Positions 1 to 9,329 of a DNA stretch of 64,000 nucleotides are shown here, in pieces. Origin of the DNA: Litchfieldia alkalitelluris (GTDB taxonomy: Bacteria; Bacillota; Bacilli; Bacillales; Salisediminibacteriaceae); NCBI RefSeq assembly GCF_002153425.1, contig NZ_KZ119600.1:445356-509355 (forward strand), given 5' to 3'. Each line of letters starts with the position of its first letter. The stretch's first letter is position 1. A program made the position numbers and the translations under genes. The notes beneath the pieces were generated by a model. The model was not told the DNA's origin and did not search any database. It saw only the letters and a list, made by a program, of their open reading frames with translations.

Positions 1-178
1 ATATTGGCTCTCGACTCTGCAAAGAGTGGATCTTTACTCCGCAATTACTGGCTCAAAACAACGCATATGTGGCTCAATTAAATTGCAATAATCAACAAGT
101 ATCGAACTAATTAATGTATAGTTTTATTACTAAAGTTTTTCAGTGAATGGCTACATGTCTACAAAAGGGGGTGAAAAT

Positions 179-283
179 GTGGATTACGCACTGACAACTG
201 CAACATGGATTTGGCTGTTCATTCCAATGCCACTAGTCGTGATTCTGTCTGTGATTAACTATTTTGTTGAAGGGAGAGAGTAA
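179..283 (+). CDS. 34-aa membrane protein, likely symporter accessory peptide
   Basis: This short gene starts with GTG and has a very strong ribosome binding site (AAAAGGGGGTG, just upstream of 179). It ends two bases before the putP start codon, so the two genes are almost certainly cotranscribed and translationally coupled. The product has one hydrophobic segment (WIWLFIPMPLVVILSVI) covering most of its length, followed by a short charged tail (VEGRE). Tiny one-helix proteins are known immediately upstream of sodium:solute symporters in many bacteria and are annotated as symporter small accessory proteins. That role is inferred here from size, topology and position only. It is too short for most gene finders. 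Confidence 0.72.
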   Translation: MDYALTTATWIWLFIPMPLVVILSVINYFVEGRE

Positions 284-285
284 AA

Positions 286-1758
286 TTGGAGACAGCAACT
301 TTAGTAACGTTTATTATTTATCTTGTTGGTATGCTTGCGATTGGTATTATTGCTTATAGAATGACAAGTAATCTATCTGATTACGTCTTAGGTGGAAGAC
401 GTCTAGGTGCTGGAGTGACTGCATTGAGTGCAGGGGCTTCAGATATGAGTAGTTGGCTTTTGTTAGGTCTTCCTGGTGCATTATATGCTGCAGGTATGGT
501 AGAAATGTGGATTGCCGTTGGTCTTGGTATCGGTGTGTATCTGAATTGGCAGTTCGTAGCAAAACGTCTACGTATGTACACTGAAATTGCTGGTGACTCG
601 ATAACTCTACCAGATTTTTTTGAAAACAGATTTAAAGATAATTCTAGAAGTTTACGTGTTGTTTCCGCAATATTAATCTTAGTTTTCTTCGCATTTTACA
701 CTTCAGCAGGTCTCGTTGGTGGCGCTGTCCTTTTTGAAAACACTTTTAACTTATCCTTCCATCAAGCTCTTTGGATTGGAGCTATTGTTATCATTTCCTA
801 TACATTCCTTGGAGGCTTCCTTGCAGTTAGTTGGACTGACTTTGCACAAGGGATTCTCATGTTTGTAGCACTTATTCTCGTTCCTATCTTTGCAATCCGT
901 GAAATGGGTGGTTGGGGAGAAACGGTTAGCCGTGTTGGACAAATTGATGTTTCCTACTTAGATGCCTTTACAGGTGCAAGCTTCTTAGGGATAATCTCCT
1001 TGCTTGCATGGGGGCTAGGTTATTTTGGTCAGCCTCACATTATAACTCGATTTATGGCAATAAAGTCGAAAAAAGATATTCCGAAGGCGCAGCTAATCGG
1101 TGTATCTTGGGTTATCTTTGCAATGTTTGGTGCTGTGTTCACTGGTTTTGTAGGAATTGCTTATTTTGCAGACGCACCATTAGCAAATCCTGAAACTGTT
1201 TTTATTGAATTTACACAGGTGTTATTTCACCCATGGGTTGCAGGCTTCTTACTAGCCGCAATTTTAGCAGCGATTATGAGTACAATTGACTCACAGTTGC
1301 TCGTATCTTCTAGTGCCTTAACGGAAGACTTCTATAAAGCAATCTTCCGTCGAAACGCTACCCAGAAGGAGCTTGTTATTGTTGGGCGCCTTGGCGTATT
1401 GGCTATTGCAGTTTTTGCTTTAATTATGGCGTACAATCCAGATTCTACAGTCATGGAGCTAGTGTCTTACGCTTGGGCTGGCCTAGGTGCAACGTTTGGA
1501 CCAATTATAATCATGTCACTATTTTGGAAACGAATGACGAAGCTAGGTGGCCTATTCGGAATGATTACAGGTGGTTTGACCGTATTCATATGGGATTACT
1601 TAACTGGTGCTGAAATCATTCCATTTGCCCTTTATGAAATAGTACCAGCGTTCTTGTTGTCAATTATCGTTATCATCGTTGTAAGTTTAATTGACAAAGA
1701 GCCGTCTCAAGAAGTTCAAGATGACTTTGAAAAAATGAAACAGAGTTTGAAAGACTAG
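286..1758 (+). CDS. putP: Sodium/proline symporter, SSS family
   Basis: This 490-aa integral membrane protein belongs to the sodium:solute symporter family and most resembles PutP, which imports proline with Na+. The start is TTG at 286, preceded by GAAGGGAGAGAG. The N-terminal region carries the family pattern LGGRRLGAG followed by SAGASDMSSWLLLG (about residues 35-60), where PutP binds sodium and substrate. About twelve or thirteen hydrophobic helices follow, including STIDSQLLVSSSALTEDFYK near residue 340, another conserved sodium-site region. The C-terminus is charged. In Bacillus a putP-like gene sits directly upstream of gatCAB, as here. Substrate specificity is inferred from family likeness. 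Confidence 0.9.
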   Translation: METATLVTFIIYLVGMLAIGIIAYRMTSNLSDYVLGGRRLGAGVTALSAGASDMSSWLLLGLPGALYAAGMVEMWIAVGLGIGVYLNWQFVAKRLRMYTEIAGDSITLPDFFENRFKDNSRSLRVVSAILILVFFAFYTSAGLVGGAVLFENTFNLSFHQALWIGAIVIISYTFLGGFLAVSWTDFAQGILMFVALILVPIFAIREMGGWGETVSRVGQIDVSYLDAFTGASFLGIISLLAWGLGYFGQPHIITRFMAIKSKKDIPKAQLIGVSWVIFAMFGAVFTGFVGIAYFADAPLANPETVFIEFTQVLFHPWVAGFLLAAILAAIMSTIDSQLLVSSSALTEDFYKAIFRRNATQKELVIVGRLGVLAIAVFALIMAYNPDSTVMELVSYAWAGLGATFGPIIIMSLFWKRMTKLGGLFGMITGGLTVFIWDYLTGAEIIPFALYEIVPAFLLSIIVIIVVSLIDKEPSQEVQDDFEKMKQSLKD

Positions 1759-1781
1759 TTAGAAGTTAATAATAGATGTAT

Positions 1782-1823
1782 AAAGAATGTCTCACCTTAT
1801 CAAAGGAGAGGCATTCTTTTTTT
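1782..1823 (+). terminator. Rho-independent terminator after putP
   Basis: An AAAGAATG-CTC left arm pairs with GAG-GCATTCTTT, followed by a run of seven to eight T. It lies about 25 bases after the putP stop and separates putP from gatCAB. Confidence 0.85.
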
Positions 1824-1892
1824 GGATGCTACTCTGCAAACAGGATCATTTCCACTGGTCAATTACAGTTATCCATTGTCCATGTACATTGC

Positions 1893-1920
1893 TTGTACTT
1901 CTGTATTTTGGTATTATCAT
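1893..1920 (+). promoter_or_regulatory. Candidate sigma-A promoter for gatCAB
   Basis: TTGTAC and TATCAT are separated by 16 bases, about 45 bases upstream of the gatC start. The -10 has one mismatch to TATAAT. The -35 is weak (4 of 6). It is the best candidate in the gap between the putP terminator and gatC. Confidence 0.4.
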
Positions 1921-1966
1921 ACTATTGTGATGTACAGTGAAAAAGACTATCGCGGAGGTGATTAGA

Positions 1967-2257
1967 TTGGCACGAATAACAAAGGAAAAGGTTAAACATG
2001 TGGCAAATCTGGCAAGACTTGAGTTTTCTGAAGATGAAATGGATATGTTCACCAAGCAGTTAGATGATATCATCACGTATGCAGAACAACTTAATGAACT
2101 AGATACAACGAATGTAAAACCAACATCCCATGTATTAGATGTAATCAATGTCGTGAGGGAAGATGAAGTAAGACCTTCCTTAGACAGGGAAGATACGCTG
2201 AAGAATGCACCAGATCATGAAGATGGACAAATCAAGGTTCCATCAGTTCTAGAGTAG
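1967..2257 (+). CDS. gatC: Asp-tRNA(Asn)/Glu-tRNA(Gln) amidotransferase subunit C
   Basis: GatC is the small subunit that bridges GatA and GatB in the GatCAB complex, which converts misacylated Glu-tRNA(Gln) and Asp-tRNA(Asn) to the amidated forms in the cytoplasm. I chose the TTG start at 1967 because GGAGGTGAT lies at the right spacing (1954-1962) and because it gives a 96-aa protein, the usual length of the family. A longer reading from 1937 would add ten residues without homology support. The sequence shows the typical [13 protein letters not shown] helix, a TKQLDDI helix and the VLRDDEVRPSL-like region ([10 protein letters not shown]). It is the first gene of gatCAB, with 14 bases to gatA. 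Confidence 0.96.
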   Translation: MARITKEKVKHVANLARLEFSEDEMDMFTKQLDDIITYAEQLNELDTTNVKPTSHVLDVINVVREDEVRPSLDREDTLKNAPDHEDGQIKVPSVLE

Positions 2258-2271
2258 AAGGGGGGAGACAA

Positions 2272-3726
2272 ATGAGTATTTTTGATCATCAAATTAAAGA
2301 CATCCATGAGCTTTTACATAAAAAAGAATTATCAGTTACTGACTTAGTGGAAGAATCCTATTCAAGAATTAAAGAAGTAGAAGGCAAAGTTGATTCCTTT
2401 CTTCAACTTACAGAAGAAAATGCCAGACAACAAGCGAAGGATCTAGACCAAGTTCTTACAACTGAGGGCGTGAAGGGCAATCTCTTCGGGCTTCCTACTG
2501 GCATTAAGGATAACATTGTTACAAAAGGAATCCGTACGACATGTGCAAGTAAACTCCTTGAGAATTTCGAACCTGTACATAATGCAACGGTGGTGGAGAA
2601 GCTCGCTGCTGCCAATACGGTTACGATTGGAAAACTTAATATGGACGAATTCGCCATGGGCTCCTCGAACGAGAATTCTGGTTTTAAAGTAACCCGCAAT
2701 CCTTGGGATACTAACAGGGTACCAGGGGGATCCAGTGGGGGATCAGCTGCCTCTGTAGCTAGTGGTGAAGTCCTGTTTTCGTTAGGGTCTGACACAGGTG
2801 GATCTATCCGTGAACCAGCTGCATTTTGTGGAGTAGTAGGGTTAAAGCCAACATACGGACGAGTTTCTAGATTTGGACTTGTTGCTTTCGCTTCCTCACT
2901 AGACCAAATTGGTCCAATTACGCGCACAGTTGAGGATAACGCATTCGTTCTACAAACGATTGCAGGTTATGACAAAATGGATTCCACCAGTGCGAATGTG
3001 GAAGTTCCAGATTACAGAGTTGCATTAACAGGTGATATTAAGGACTTGAAAATAGCTGTTCCTAAAGAGTACCTTGGTGAAGGGGTTGCCCCTGAGGTAC
3101 GGGAGAAAATTGAACAAGCCCTAAAAACATTAGAAAGTCTTGGGGCTACATGGGAAGAAGTTTCCCTTCCACATTCTAAATATGCAAATGCTGCTTACTA
3201 TATCCTATCCTCATCAGAAGCATCAGCTAACTTAGCGCGCTTTGATGGCATTCGATACGGTAAGCGAATGGAAGATACGAATCTTATTGAAACGTATAGA
3301 AAAACGAGAAGCCAAGGCTTTGGAGATGAAGTAAAACGCCGAATCATGCTTGGTACATTTGCATTGAGTTCAGGTTACTATGATGCCTACTATAAGAAGG
3401 CTCAGCAAGTGAGAACTTTAATTAAACAAGACTTTGACGAGGTTTTCAAAAAATACGATGTTATCATTGGACCAACAGCGCCGACAACAGCCTTTAAAAT
3501 CGGTGAAAAAATGAATGACCCATTAACGATGTACGCAACAGATATTTTAACCATTCCAATGAACTTAGCTGGTGTTCCTGCCATTAGTGTACCAGCAGGT
3601 TTGGCTGACGGACTACCAGTCGGTTTACAGATCATCGGAAACTACTTTGAGGAGTCAACGGTGTATCGTGTAGCACACGCTTTTGAACAAGCAACTGACT
3701 TCCACAAACAAAAACCAACACTGTAA
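2272..3726 (+). CDS. gatA: Asp-tRNA(Asn)/Glu-tRNA(Gln) amidotransferase subunit A
   Basis: GatA is the glutaminase subunit: it releases ammonia from glutamine, which is channelled to GatB. At 484 aa it has the normal family length. The amidase-signature Ser-cisSer-Lys triad can be placed exactly: Lys79 in TGIKDN, Ser154 in [10 protein letters not shown] and Ser178 in GSDTGGSIR. The glycine/serine-rich amidase signature follows. The start ATG at 2272 has a GGGGGGAG ribosome binding site. It sits between gatC and gatB with gaps of 14 bases on either side, the standard operon layout. Confidence 0.98.
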   Translation: MSIFDHQIKDIHELLHKKELSVTDLVEESYSRIKEVEGKVDSFLQLTEENARQQAKDLDQVLTTEGVKGNLFGLPTGIKDNIVTKGIRTTCASKLLENFEPVHNATVVEKLAAANTVTIGKLNMDEFAMGSSNENSGFKVTRNPWDTNRVPGGSSGGSAASVASGEVLFSLGSDTGGSIREPAAFCGVVGLKPTYGRVSRFGLVAFASSLDQIGPITRTVEDNAFVLQTIAGYDKMDSTSANVEVPDYRVALTGDIKDLKIAVPKEYLGEGVAPEVREKIEQALKTLESLGATWEEVSLPHSKYANAAYYILSSSEASANLARFDGIRYGKRMEDTNLIETYRKTRSQGFGDEVKRRIMLGTFALSSGYYDAYYKKAQQVRTLIKQDFDEVFKKYDVIIGPTAPTTAFKIGEKMNDPLTMYATDILTIPMNLAGVPAISVPAGLADGLPVGLQIIGNYFEESTVYRVAHAFEQATDFHKQKPTL

Positions 3727-3740
3727 GGGGGGAACAAGAT

Positions 3741-5174
3741 ATGAGTTTTGAAACAATAGTAGGACTTGAAGTACACGTTGAATTAAAAACTAATTCGAAG
3801 ATCTTCTGTGGTTGCTCCACAGAATTTGGTGCACCACCAAATTCACACACATGTCCAATTTGTTTAGGTCACCCTGGAGTCCTTCCAGTGTTAAATAAAC
3901 GTGCTGTGGACTTTGCCATGCGTGCTGCAATGGCCTTGAATTGTGAAATTGCTGAAGTAACGAAGTTTGATCGGAAAAATTATTTTTACCCAGACAATCC
4001 AAAAGCTTATCAAATCTCGCAGTTTGATAAACCAGTTGGAGAAAACGGGTGGATTGAGATTGAAGTGAACGGGGAGACGAAACGAATTGGTATCACTCGT
4101 CTTCACTTAGAAGAAGATGCTGGTAAGCTCACGCATGTGGCAGCCGGCGGTTATTCCTTGGTGGACTATAATCGTGTTGGTACACCTCTTGTAGAGATTG
4201 TGTCTGAGCCAGATATCAGAACGCCTGAGGAAGCTTATGCGTATTTGGAAAAACTAAAGGCGATCATGCAGTACGTGGAAGTGTCTGACTGTAAGATGGA
4301 AGAGGGATCACTCCGTTGTGATGCGAATATTTCCCTTCGTCCAGTTGGTCAAGAGAAATTTGGTACAAAAACTGAGTTGAAGAATTTGAACTCCTTTGCC
4401 TTTGTTCAAAAGGGACTTGCATATGAAGAAGAGCGCCAAGCAGAAGTACTTTCTTCAGGAGGAGAGATCCTTCAAGAAACTCGCCGCTGGGATGAAAAAA
4501 GTGGAAAAACCATTTTGATGCGAGTAAAGGAAGGCTCTGATGATTACCGTTACTTCCCGGATCCAGACTTAGTTGATCTCCATATTGATGAGGAGTGGAA
4601 GGAGCGCATTCGTGCAGAAATTCCTGAGCTTCCTGATGCAAGGAAAAAGCGCTATGTCGAAGATTTGGATCTTCCTGCCTATGATGCAGAAGTGTTAACA
4701 CAGCAAAAGTCCATGAGTGATTTCTTCGAAGCTTGTTTAGCTTACGATGCGCCGGCTAAGCCTTTGTCTAACTGGATCATGGGTGAAGTTAGCAGATACT
4801 TAAATGCAAATGACAAGGAAATTGGTGATGTACCAATGACTCCTGAAGGCCTTGTGAAGATGATTCAACTCATCGAAAAGGGGACCATTTCTTCTAAGAT
4901 TGCCAAAAAGGTTTTCAGCGAGCTTATTGAAAATGGTGGCGATCCAGAAACAATCGTTAAAGAAAAGGGACTCGTTCAAATTTCTGATGAAGGAGAAATC
5001 AGAAAAATGGTGAATGATGTTCTCGATCAAAACGATCAATCTATCGAGGACTTTAAAAACGGTAAAGATAAAGCGATCGGTTTCCTAGTTGGACAGGTTA
5101 TGAAAGCCTCCCGCGGTAAAGCCAATCCACAGCTTGTAAATCAACTTCTCGTAGAAGAGATTAAAAAGCGGTAA
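3741..5174 (+). CDS. gatB: Asp-tRNA(Asn)/Glu-tRNA(Gln) amidotransferase subunit B
   Basis: GatB is the kinase/transamidase subunit, which phosphorylates the misacylated tRNA and then amidates it with ammonia from GatA. The 477-aa product opens with the family hallmark [15 protein letters not shown] and has the zinc-binding CGCS...CPICLGHPG region (about residues 28-48). The HLEEDAGK and [10 protein letters not shown] motifs of the cradle domain follow. The C-terminus is the helical tail domain with a YqeY-like part ending [14 protein letters not shown]. It is the last gene of gatCAB. Downstream there is a terminator and then the first 52-bp array. In B. subtilis dgkB follows directly; here it is displaced to 14.4 kb. 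Confidence 0.98.
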   Translation: MSFETIVGLEVHVELKTNSKIFCGCSTEFGAPPNSHTCPICLGHPGVLPVLNKRAVDFAMRAAMALNCEIAEVTKFDRKNYFYPDNPKAYQISQFDKPVGENGWIEIEVNGETKRIGITRLHLEEDAGKLTHVAAGGYSLVDYNRVGTPLVEIVSEPDIRTPEEAYAYLEKLKAIMQYVEVSDCKMEEGSLRCDANISLRPVGQEKFGTKTELKNLNSFAFVQKGLAYEEERQAEVLSSGGEILQETRRWDEKSGKTILMRVKEGSDDYRYFPDPDLVDLHIDEEWKERIRAEIPELPDARKKRYVEDLDLPAYDAEVLTQQKSMSDFFEACLAYDAPAKPLSNWIMGEVSRYLNANDKEIGDVPMTPEGLVKMIQLIEKGTISSKIAKKVFSELIENGGDPETIVKEKGLVQISDEGEIRKMVNDVLDQNDQSIEDFKNGKDKAIGFLVGQVMKASRGKANPQLVNQLLVEEIKKR

Positions 5175-5297
5175 TAAGGCTTGCTGGGTTAGTTAGGATA
5201 AGCTAGATCAGGTTAGGTGTAGTTTATTTCAATCAAGGTCGCTATTTTGAATGCGATATGCGGTGGTTAAAGTAAATAGTGTGTAGGTTTTGTTCTT

Positions 5298-5344
5298 GAA
5301 GCACTTCGAAGGTAATAGCTAATGCCTTTGGAGTGCTTTTCTTA
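5298..5344 (+). terminator. Terminator after gatB
   Basis: AAGCACT and AAGG pair with CCTT and AGTGCTT around a loop of about 12 bases, followed by TTTTCTT. It lies 120 bases after gatB, so the array that follows is probably outside the gat transcript. Confidence 0.75.
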
Positions 5345-5382
5345 TAGTTTATCAGGAAATTATATATTTACTAGCTTGCTAT

Positions 5383-6715
5383 CTCACGTGAGTTTCTTAC
5401 TATTGTTGATTTTCGCGTTCAATAAGCGGCCTATCTCACGCGAGTTTCTAACTTTTGTTCATTTTCGCGTTCGATAAGCGCCCTATCTCACGCGAGTTTC
5501 TTACTTTTGTTGACTTTCGCGTTCGATAAGCGGCCTATCTCACGCGAGTTTCTAACTTTTGTTCATTTTCGCGTTCGATAAGCGCCCTATCTCACGCGAG
5601 TTTCTTACTTTTGTTGACTTTCGCGTTCGATAAGCAGTTTATCTCACGCGAGTTTCATACTTTTGCACTTTTTCGCGTTCGATAAGCAGTCAATCTCACG
5701 CGAGATTCTTACTTTTGTTCATTTTCGCGTTCGATAAGCGCCCTATCTCACGTGAGTTTCTTACTTTTGTTGATTTTCGCGTTCGATAAGCAGTTTATCT
5801 CACGCGAGTTTCATACTTTTGCACTTTTTCGCGTTGGATAAGCCCTTCATCTCACGCGAGTTTCATACTTTTGCACTTTTTCGCGTTGGATAAGCCCTTC
5901 ATCTCACGCGAGTTTCATACTTTTGCACTTTTTCGCGTTGGATAAGCCCTTCATCTCACGCGAGTTTCATACTTTTGCACTTTTTCGCGTTGGATAAGCC
6001 CTTCATCTCACGCGAGTTTCATACTTTTGCACTTTTTCGCGTTGGATAAGCCCTTCATCTCACGCGAGTTTCATACTTTTGCACTTTTTCGCGTTGGATA
6101 AGCCCTTCATCTCACGCGAGTTTCATACTTTTGCACTTTTTCGCGTTGGATAAGCCCTTCATCTCACGCGAGTTTCTAACTTTTGTTCATTTTCGCGTTC
6201 TATACGCGCCCTATCTCACGTGAGTTTCTTGCTCTTGTTGATTTTCGCGCTCGATAAGCAGTTTATCTCACGCGAATTTCATTCTTTTGTTGACTTTCGC
6301 GTTCGCTTAGCAGTCAATCTCACGCGAGCTTCTTACTTTTGTTGATGTTCGCGTTCGATAAGCGCCCTATCTCACGTGAGTTTCTTACTTTTGTTGATTT
6401 TCGCGTTCGATAAGCAGTTTATCTCACGCGAAATTCATACTTTTGCACTTTTTCGCGTTCGATAAGCAGTTTATCTCACGCGAGTTTCATACTTTTGTTG
6501 ACTTTCGCGTTCGATAAGCAGTCAATCTCACGCGAGATTCTTACTTTTGTTGATTTTCGCGTTCGATAAGCAATCTATCTCACGCGAAATTCATACTTTT
6601 GCACTTTTTCGCGTTCGATAAGCGCCCTATCTCACGTGAGTTTCTTACTTTTGTTGATTTTCGTGTTCGATTAGCAGCCTATCACACGCGAGATTCATGC
6701 TTTTGTTATTAGGCG
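5383..6715. repeat. 52-bp tandem array A, 26 copies
   Basis: Twenty-six units follow each other with an exact 52-bp step: CTCACG starts at 5383, 5435, 5487 and so on to 6683, with no net indel over 1.3 kb. Each unit has CTCACGCGAG (or the perfect palindrome CTCACGTGAG), then a T-rich part TTTCTTACTTTTGTTGA or TTTCATACTTTTGCA, then TTTTCGCGTTCGATAAGC. ACGCGA and TCGCGT form an inverted pair about 21 bases apart. Units near 5830-6170 are nearly identical (recent amplification), while those at the edges vary. In-frame stops occur in every frame of the plus strand, so it is noncoding. It is not a CRISPR array because the whole unit, not only part of it, is conserved. Confidence 0.95.
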
Positions 6716-6794
6716 ATGTATGGATTCCTGGGTACTCTGTCCATAATGGGTATAAGCCAACTGGCACGATTACGTATGTGGAGGAGGCAGGGAA

Positions 6795-7235
6795 ATGCCG
6801 AAGGAACTCGGAAAACTTTTTTTGGTCTTATTTATCTTAGTTATCTCAATCATTGTTGGAATCACGATCGTCATAGGAGTCATATCAATCCTTTCTGGTT
6901 CAGAGATTCATATTGAATCATGGTCCGGTCCCTTGCTCCTTGCAGTTGGGACATTTCTCTGGATATTTCCATTGCAAGTGATTGAATGGCTTCGTTTTAT
7001 CCCCGTTCAGCGGCGGATTCGCCGAATGATATATCCATACTTCATAACCTTGTTTCAGGTAGTCCTATTTGTTTTTTATATCATTGGATTGAATATGATG
7101 CTTCCAACGATTGAACTGACTGATCGTGGCTTAGTACTCTATGTATTTATTATTGTGATTGCGGCAAAAATTGCATTCTCGTTTTTGATAAAACAAGAAA
7201 GGGAAATTGCTAAAGAGAGGAATATGAAGTCTTAA
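6795..7235 (+). CDS. Hypothetical four-helix membrane protein
   Basis: This 146-aa protein is not recognised. It has four hydrophobic segments at about residues 7-32, 43-63, 80-100 and 106-130, with a positively charged loop (RFIPVQRRIRRMIYP) between helices two and three and a charged C-terminal tail (KQEREIAKERNMKS). The start ATG at 6795 has a GGAGGAGG ribosome binding site at the proper distance. It begins about 80 bases after the end of array A and is followed by a strong terminator, so it is probably a single-gene transcript. No catalytic motif is visible. Confidence 0.75.
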   Translation: MPKELGKLFLVLFILVISIIVGITIVIGVISILSGSEIHIESWSGPLLLAVGTFLWIFPLQVIEWLRFIPVQRRIRRMIYPYFITLFQVVLFVFYIIGLNMMLPTIELTDRGLVLYVFIIVIAAKIAFSFLIKQEREIAKERNMKS

Positions 7236-7260
7236 TAGTCTTAAAAACCTGTAATAAGTT

Positions 7261-7290
7261 ACGCTGCATAAAATGAATGCAGCGTTTTTA
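7261..7290 (+). terminator. Terminator
   Basis: CGCTGCAT pairs perfectly with ATGCAGCG around a 7-base loop, followed by TTTTTA. It ends the membrane-protein transcript. Confidence 0.88.
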
Positions 7291-7471
7291 TAATCAATTT
7301 TGAGAGCTCCCTAGCAAACCACTATCTCTGAAGCCCCCCTAGCCACTTGCTGGATACCAAAAAAAATTCAGAAAGAGAAATTTTTATCGCCGACTCAGTG
7401 GTAAAAAGTGTTAAAATGTAATCTGATAACTCTAAATTTTGTATAAAATATATTTAAAGGGGTGGAACGCG

Positions 7472-7873
7472 GTGCAAAATATTTCATACGAAATGACTAA
7501 ATCAGTAAGTGCCGAGCAGCTATCAACTTTGTTCGAAAAGTCAGGGATTAGACGACCGATAGATGATTTAAAACGACTTCAAAAGATGCTTGAAAATGCA
7601 GATTTAACATTTACTGCCTGGGATAATGATAAATTAGTTGGCATTGCTCGATCGGTTACGGACTTTAGCTACTGCTGTTATTTATCAGATCTAGCCGTTG
7701 ATCAAGACTATCAAAAAAAAGGAATTGGGAAAGAACTTGTGAGGCGCACGAAAGATTATATTGGAGATGAAGTTACCTTAGTTTTAGTATCCGCCCCTGC
7801 CGCGATGGAGTATTATCCAATCCTTGGTTTTGAAAAACTAGATAATGCTTTTGCAATCAAAAAGAAGAGATAG
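7472..7873 (+). CDS. GNAT family N-acetyltransferase
   Basis: A 133-aa protein of the GNAT fold, which transfers acetyl groups from acetyl-CoA to amines. The core shows the acetyl-CoA loop as DQDYQKKGIGKELVRR (motif A, Q-x-x-G-x-G) after the YLSDLAVD strand, and a C-terminal YYPILGFEKLDNAF strand-helix typical of the family. I chose the GTG start at 7472 because AAAGGGGTGG lies at the right distance; an upstream TTG at 7439 has no ribosome binding site. It is the first of four acetyltransferases in a 4-kb block. The substrate cannot be inferred. Confidence 0.85.
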   Translation: MQNISYEMTKSVSAEQLSTLFEKSGIRRPIDDLKRLQKMLENADLTFTAWDNDKLVGIARSVTDFSYCCYLSDLAVDQDYQKKGIGKELVRRTKDYIGDEVTLVLVSAPAAMEYYPILGFEKLDNAFAIKKKR

Positions 7874-7938
7874 ATTCATCACAACATAAATGCTTATGGA
7901 ACACCCCGTAAGATTTTAAGCTGAGAGGATAAATAGAT

Positions 7939-8496
7939 ATGTTCCCAACACTAGAAACAGAGAGACTTATATTAAGAGAACTTACAAAAGATGATGTAGA
8001 CGGGATATTTGCTTGTTTTTCAAATGATCAAGTAACACGTTTTTATGGACAGGAAACACTAAAAGACAGGAAGCAAGCTGAGCAAATCGTTGAATTTTTC
8101 TCAAATAACTTCTTAGAAAAAAGGGGGATACGATGGGGGATTGAAAGGAAAGGTACTGCAGAAATCATAGGGACGGTTGGTTTTAATGCGTGGATTCCTA
8201 AACATAAAAGAGCTGAGATAGGTTATGAGATTCACCCGAATTTTTGGCGAAAGGGGTATACATCAGAAGCAGTTGCAAGGGTTATTTCATATGGTTTTGA
8301 TGAATTGAATTTAAATCGAATAGGTGCCGTAGTATTTATTGAGAACGCTGCTTCCGATCAATTATTAGCTAAACAAGGTTTTCAGAAAGAGGGTATTCTA
8401 AGAGATTATATGTATCAAAATGGGAACCCACACGATACCTATGTTTATTCTCTCTTAAAACATGATTGGAAGAAAAATACAGCAAGCACGAACTAA
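7939..8496 (+). CDS. RimJ/RimL-type GNAT acetyltransferase
   Basis: This 185-aa protein matches the RimJ/RimL/SpeG branch of GNAT enzymes. It starts with the typical LETERLILRELTKDDVDGIF, has AEIGYEIHPNFWRKGYTSEAV (acetyl-CoA pyrophosphate loop, about residues 94-115), then NRIGAVVFIENAASDQLLAKQGF as the substrate-side helix. Family members acetylate ribosomal protein N-termini, polyamines or drugs. Which applies here is not visible. The start is ATG with GAGAGG upstream. It lies between another acetyltransferase and an amidohydrolase-like gene on the same strand with short gaps. Confidence 0.88.
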   Translation: MFPTLETERLILRELTKDDVDGIFACFSNDQVTRFYGQETLKDRKQAEQIVEFFSNNFLEKRGIRWGIERKGTAEIIGTVGFNAWIPKHKRAEIGYEIHPNFWRKGYTSEAVARVISYGFDELNLNRIGAVVFIENAASDQLLAKQGFQKEGILRDYMYQNGNPHDTYVYSLLKHDWKKNTASTN

Positions 8497-8529
8497 TAGT
8501 TTAGTTAAATGAAGCTAGGAGTTGATACA

Positions 8530-9276
8530 ATGCACAAAATATTTGATGCTCATCTACATATTATTGATCCAAAATTTCCTCTTATAGAAAATCAAGGGTA
8601 CCTACCTGACCCGTTTAGTTATGATGCCTACCTTCATAGAGTTCGAGAGTTAGAGATTATAGGCGGGGCAATCGTGTCGGGTTCCTTTCAAGGTTTTGAC
8701 CAATCTTATCTCATAGATTCTTTGGAACGCTTAGGGAAAAACTTTGTTGGTGTTACTCAGTTGCCATATGATACGCCAGACGAGGAGATTATCAAACTCA
8801 ATGGGCATGGTGTGAAAGCTATCCGTTTTAACGTGAAACGTGGAGGTTCCGAAAATGTATCCAAACTAGATTACTTTGCTAGAAGGGTACATGACTTAGT
8901 AGGTTGGCATTCTGAATTATACATTGATTCAACTACGTTACCTGAAATTGCGCCAACGATAGAAAAGCTTCCGGCAGTTTCAATTGACCACTTAGGATTG
9001 TCGAAGGATGGGTTTCACAACCTTCTACCCCTTGTTGCAAGAGGAGTTAGGGTAAAAGCTACCGGTTTTGGCAGGGGTGACCTTGATGTAGAAAGTGCTT
9101 TGCGTGCAATCTATTCAGAAAATCCTAAGGCCTTAATGTTTGGAACGGACCTACCGTCGACGAGGGCAAAAAGACCTTATGACCACTCAGATATTGATAT
9201 GGTTTATAAAGCCTTGTCACCCTCCCAAGCTGATGATGTTTTATATAAAAATGCTGTGGAGTGGTATCTTAAATAA
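8530..9276 (+). CDS. Amidohydrolase-like metal-dependent hydrolase
   Basis: This 248-aa protein looks like the amidohydrolase-2 branch of TIM-barrel hydrolases, which act on lactones or decarboxylate aromatic acids using one metal ion. The N-terminal metal motif is FDAHLHIID. SIDHLG (near residue 160) and FGTDLPS (near residue 220) are the usual His and Asp ligands at later barrel strands. I use ATG 8530, with TAGGAG nine bases upstream, rather than the ATG at 8509, which lacks one. It is slightly shorter than typical members (about 270-300 aa) but contains all expected motifs. The natural substrate is unknown. Confidence 0.83.
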   Translation: MHKIFDAHLHIIDPKFPLIENQGYLPDPFSYDAYLHRVRELEIIGGAIVSGSFQGFDQSYLIDSLERLGKNFVGVTQLPYDTPDEEIIKLNGHGVKAIRFNVKRGGSENVSKLDYFARRVHDLVGWHSELYIDSTTLPEIAPTIEKLPAVSIDHLGLSKDGFHNLLPLVARGVRVKATGFGRGDLDVESALRAIYSENPKALMFGTDLPSTRAKRPYDHSDIDMVYKALSPSQADDVLYKNAVEWYLK

Positions 9277-9329
9277 TGAGGCAAACCTCCAAAGAGTTTC
9301 AAAATAATAGATAGGGGGGTGTTATCCAC

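Noticed and set aside
1-90. Edge of a fourth tandem array (TGGCTC at 5, 49 and 70)
   Set aside because: The spacings are 44 and 21, not 52, and the sequence before the window is not available.
5383-6715. Array A as a CRISPR array
   Set aside because: The entire 52-bp unit is conserved, including the part that would be the spacer, and no cas genes are in the window. The same holds for arrays B and C.
6716-6916. 66-codon frame overlapping the start of the membrane protein at 6795
   Set aside because: It has no ribosome binding site and overlaps the gene at 6795, which does have one.
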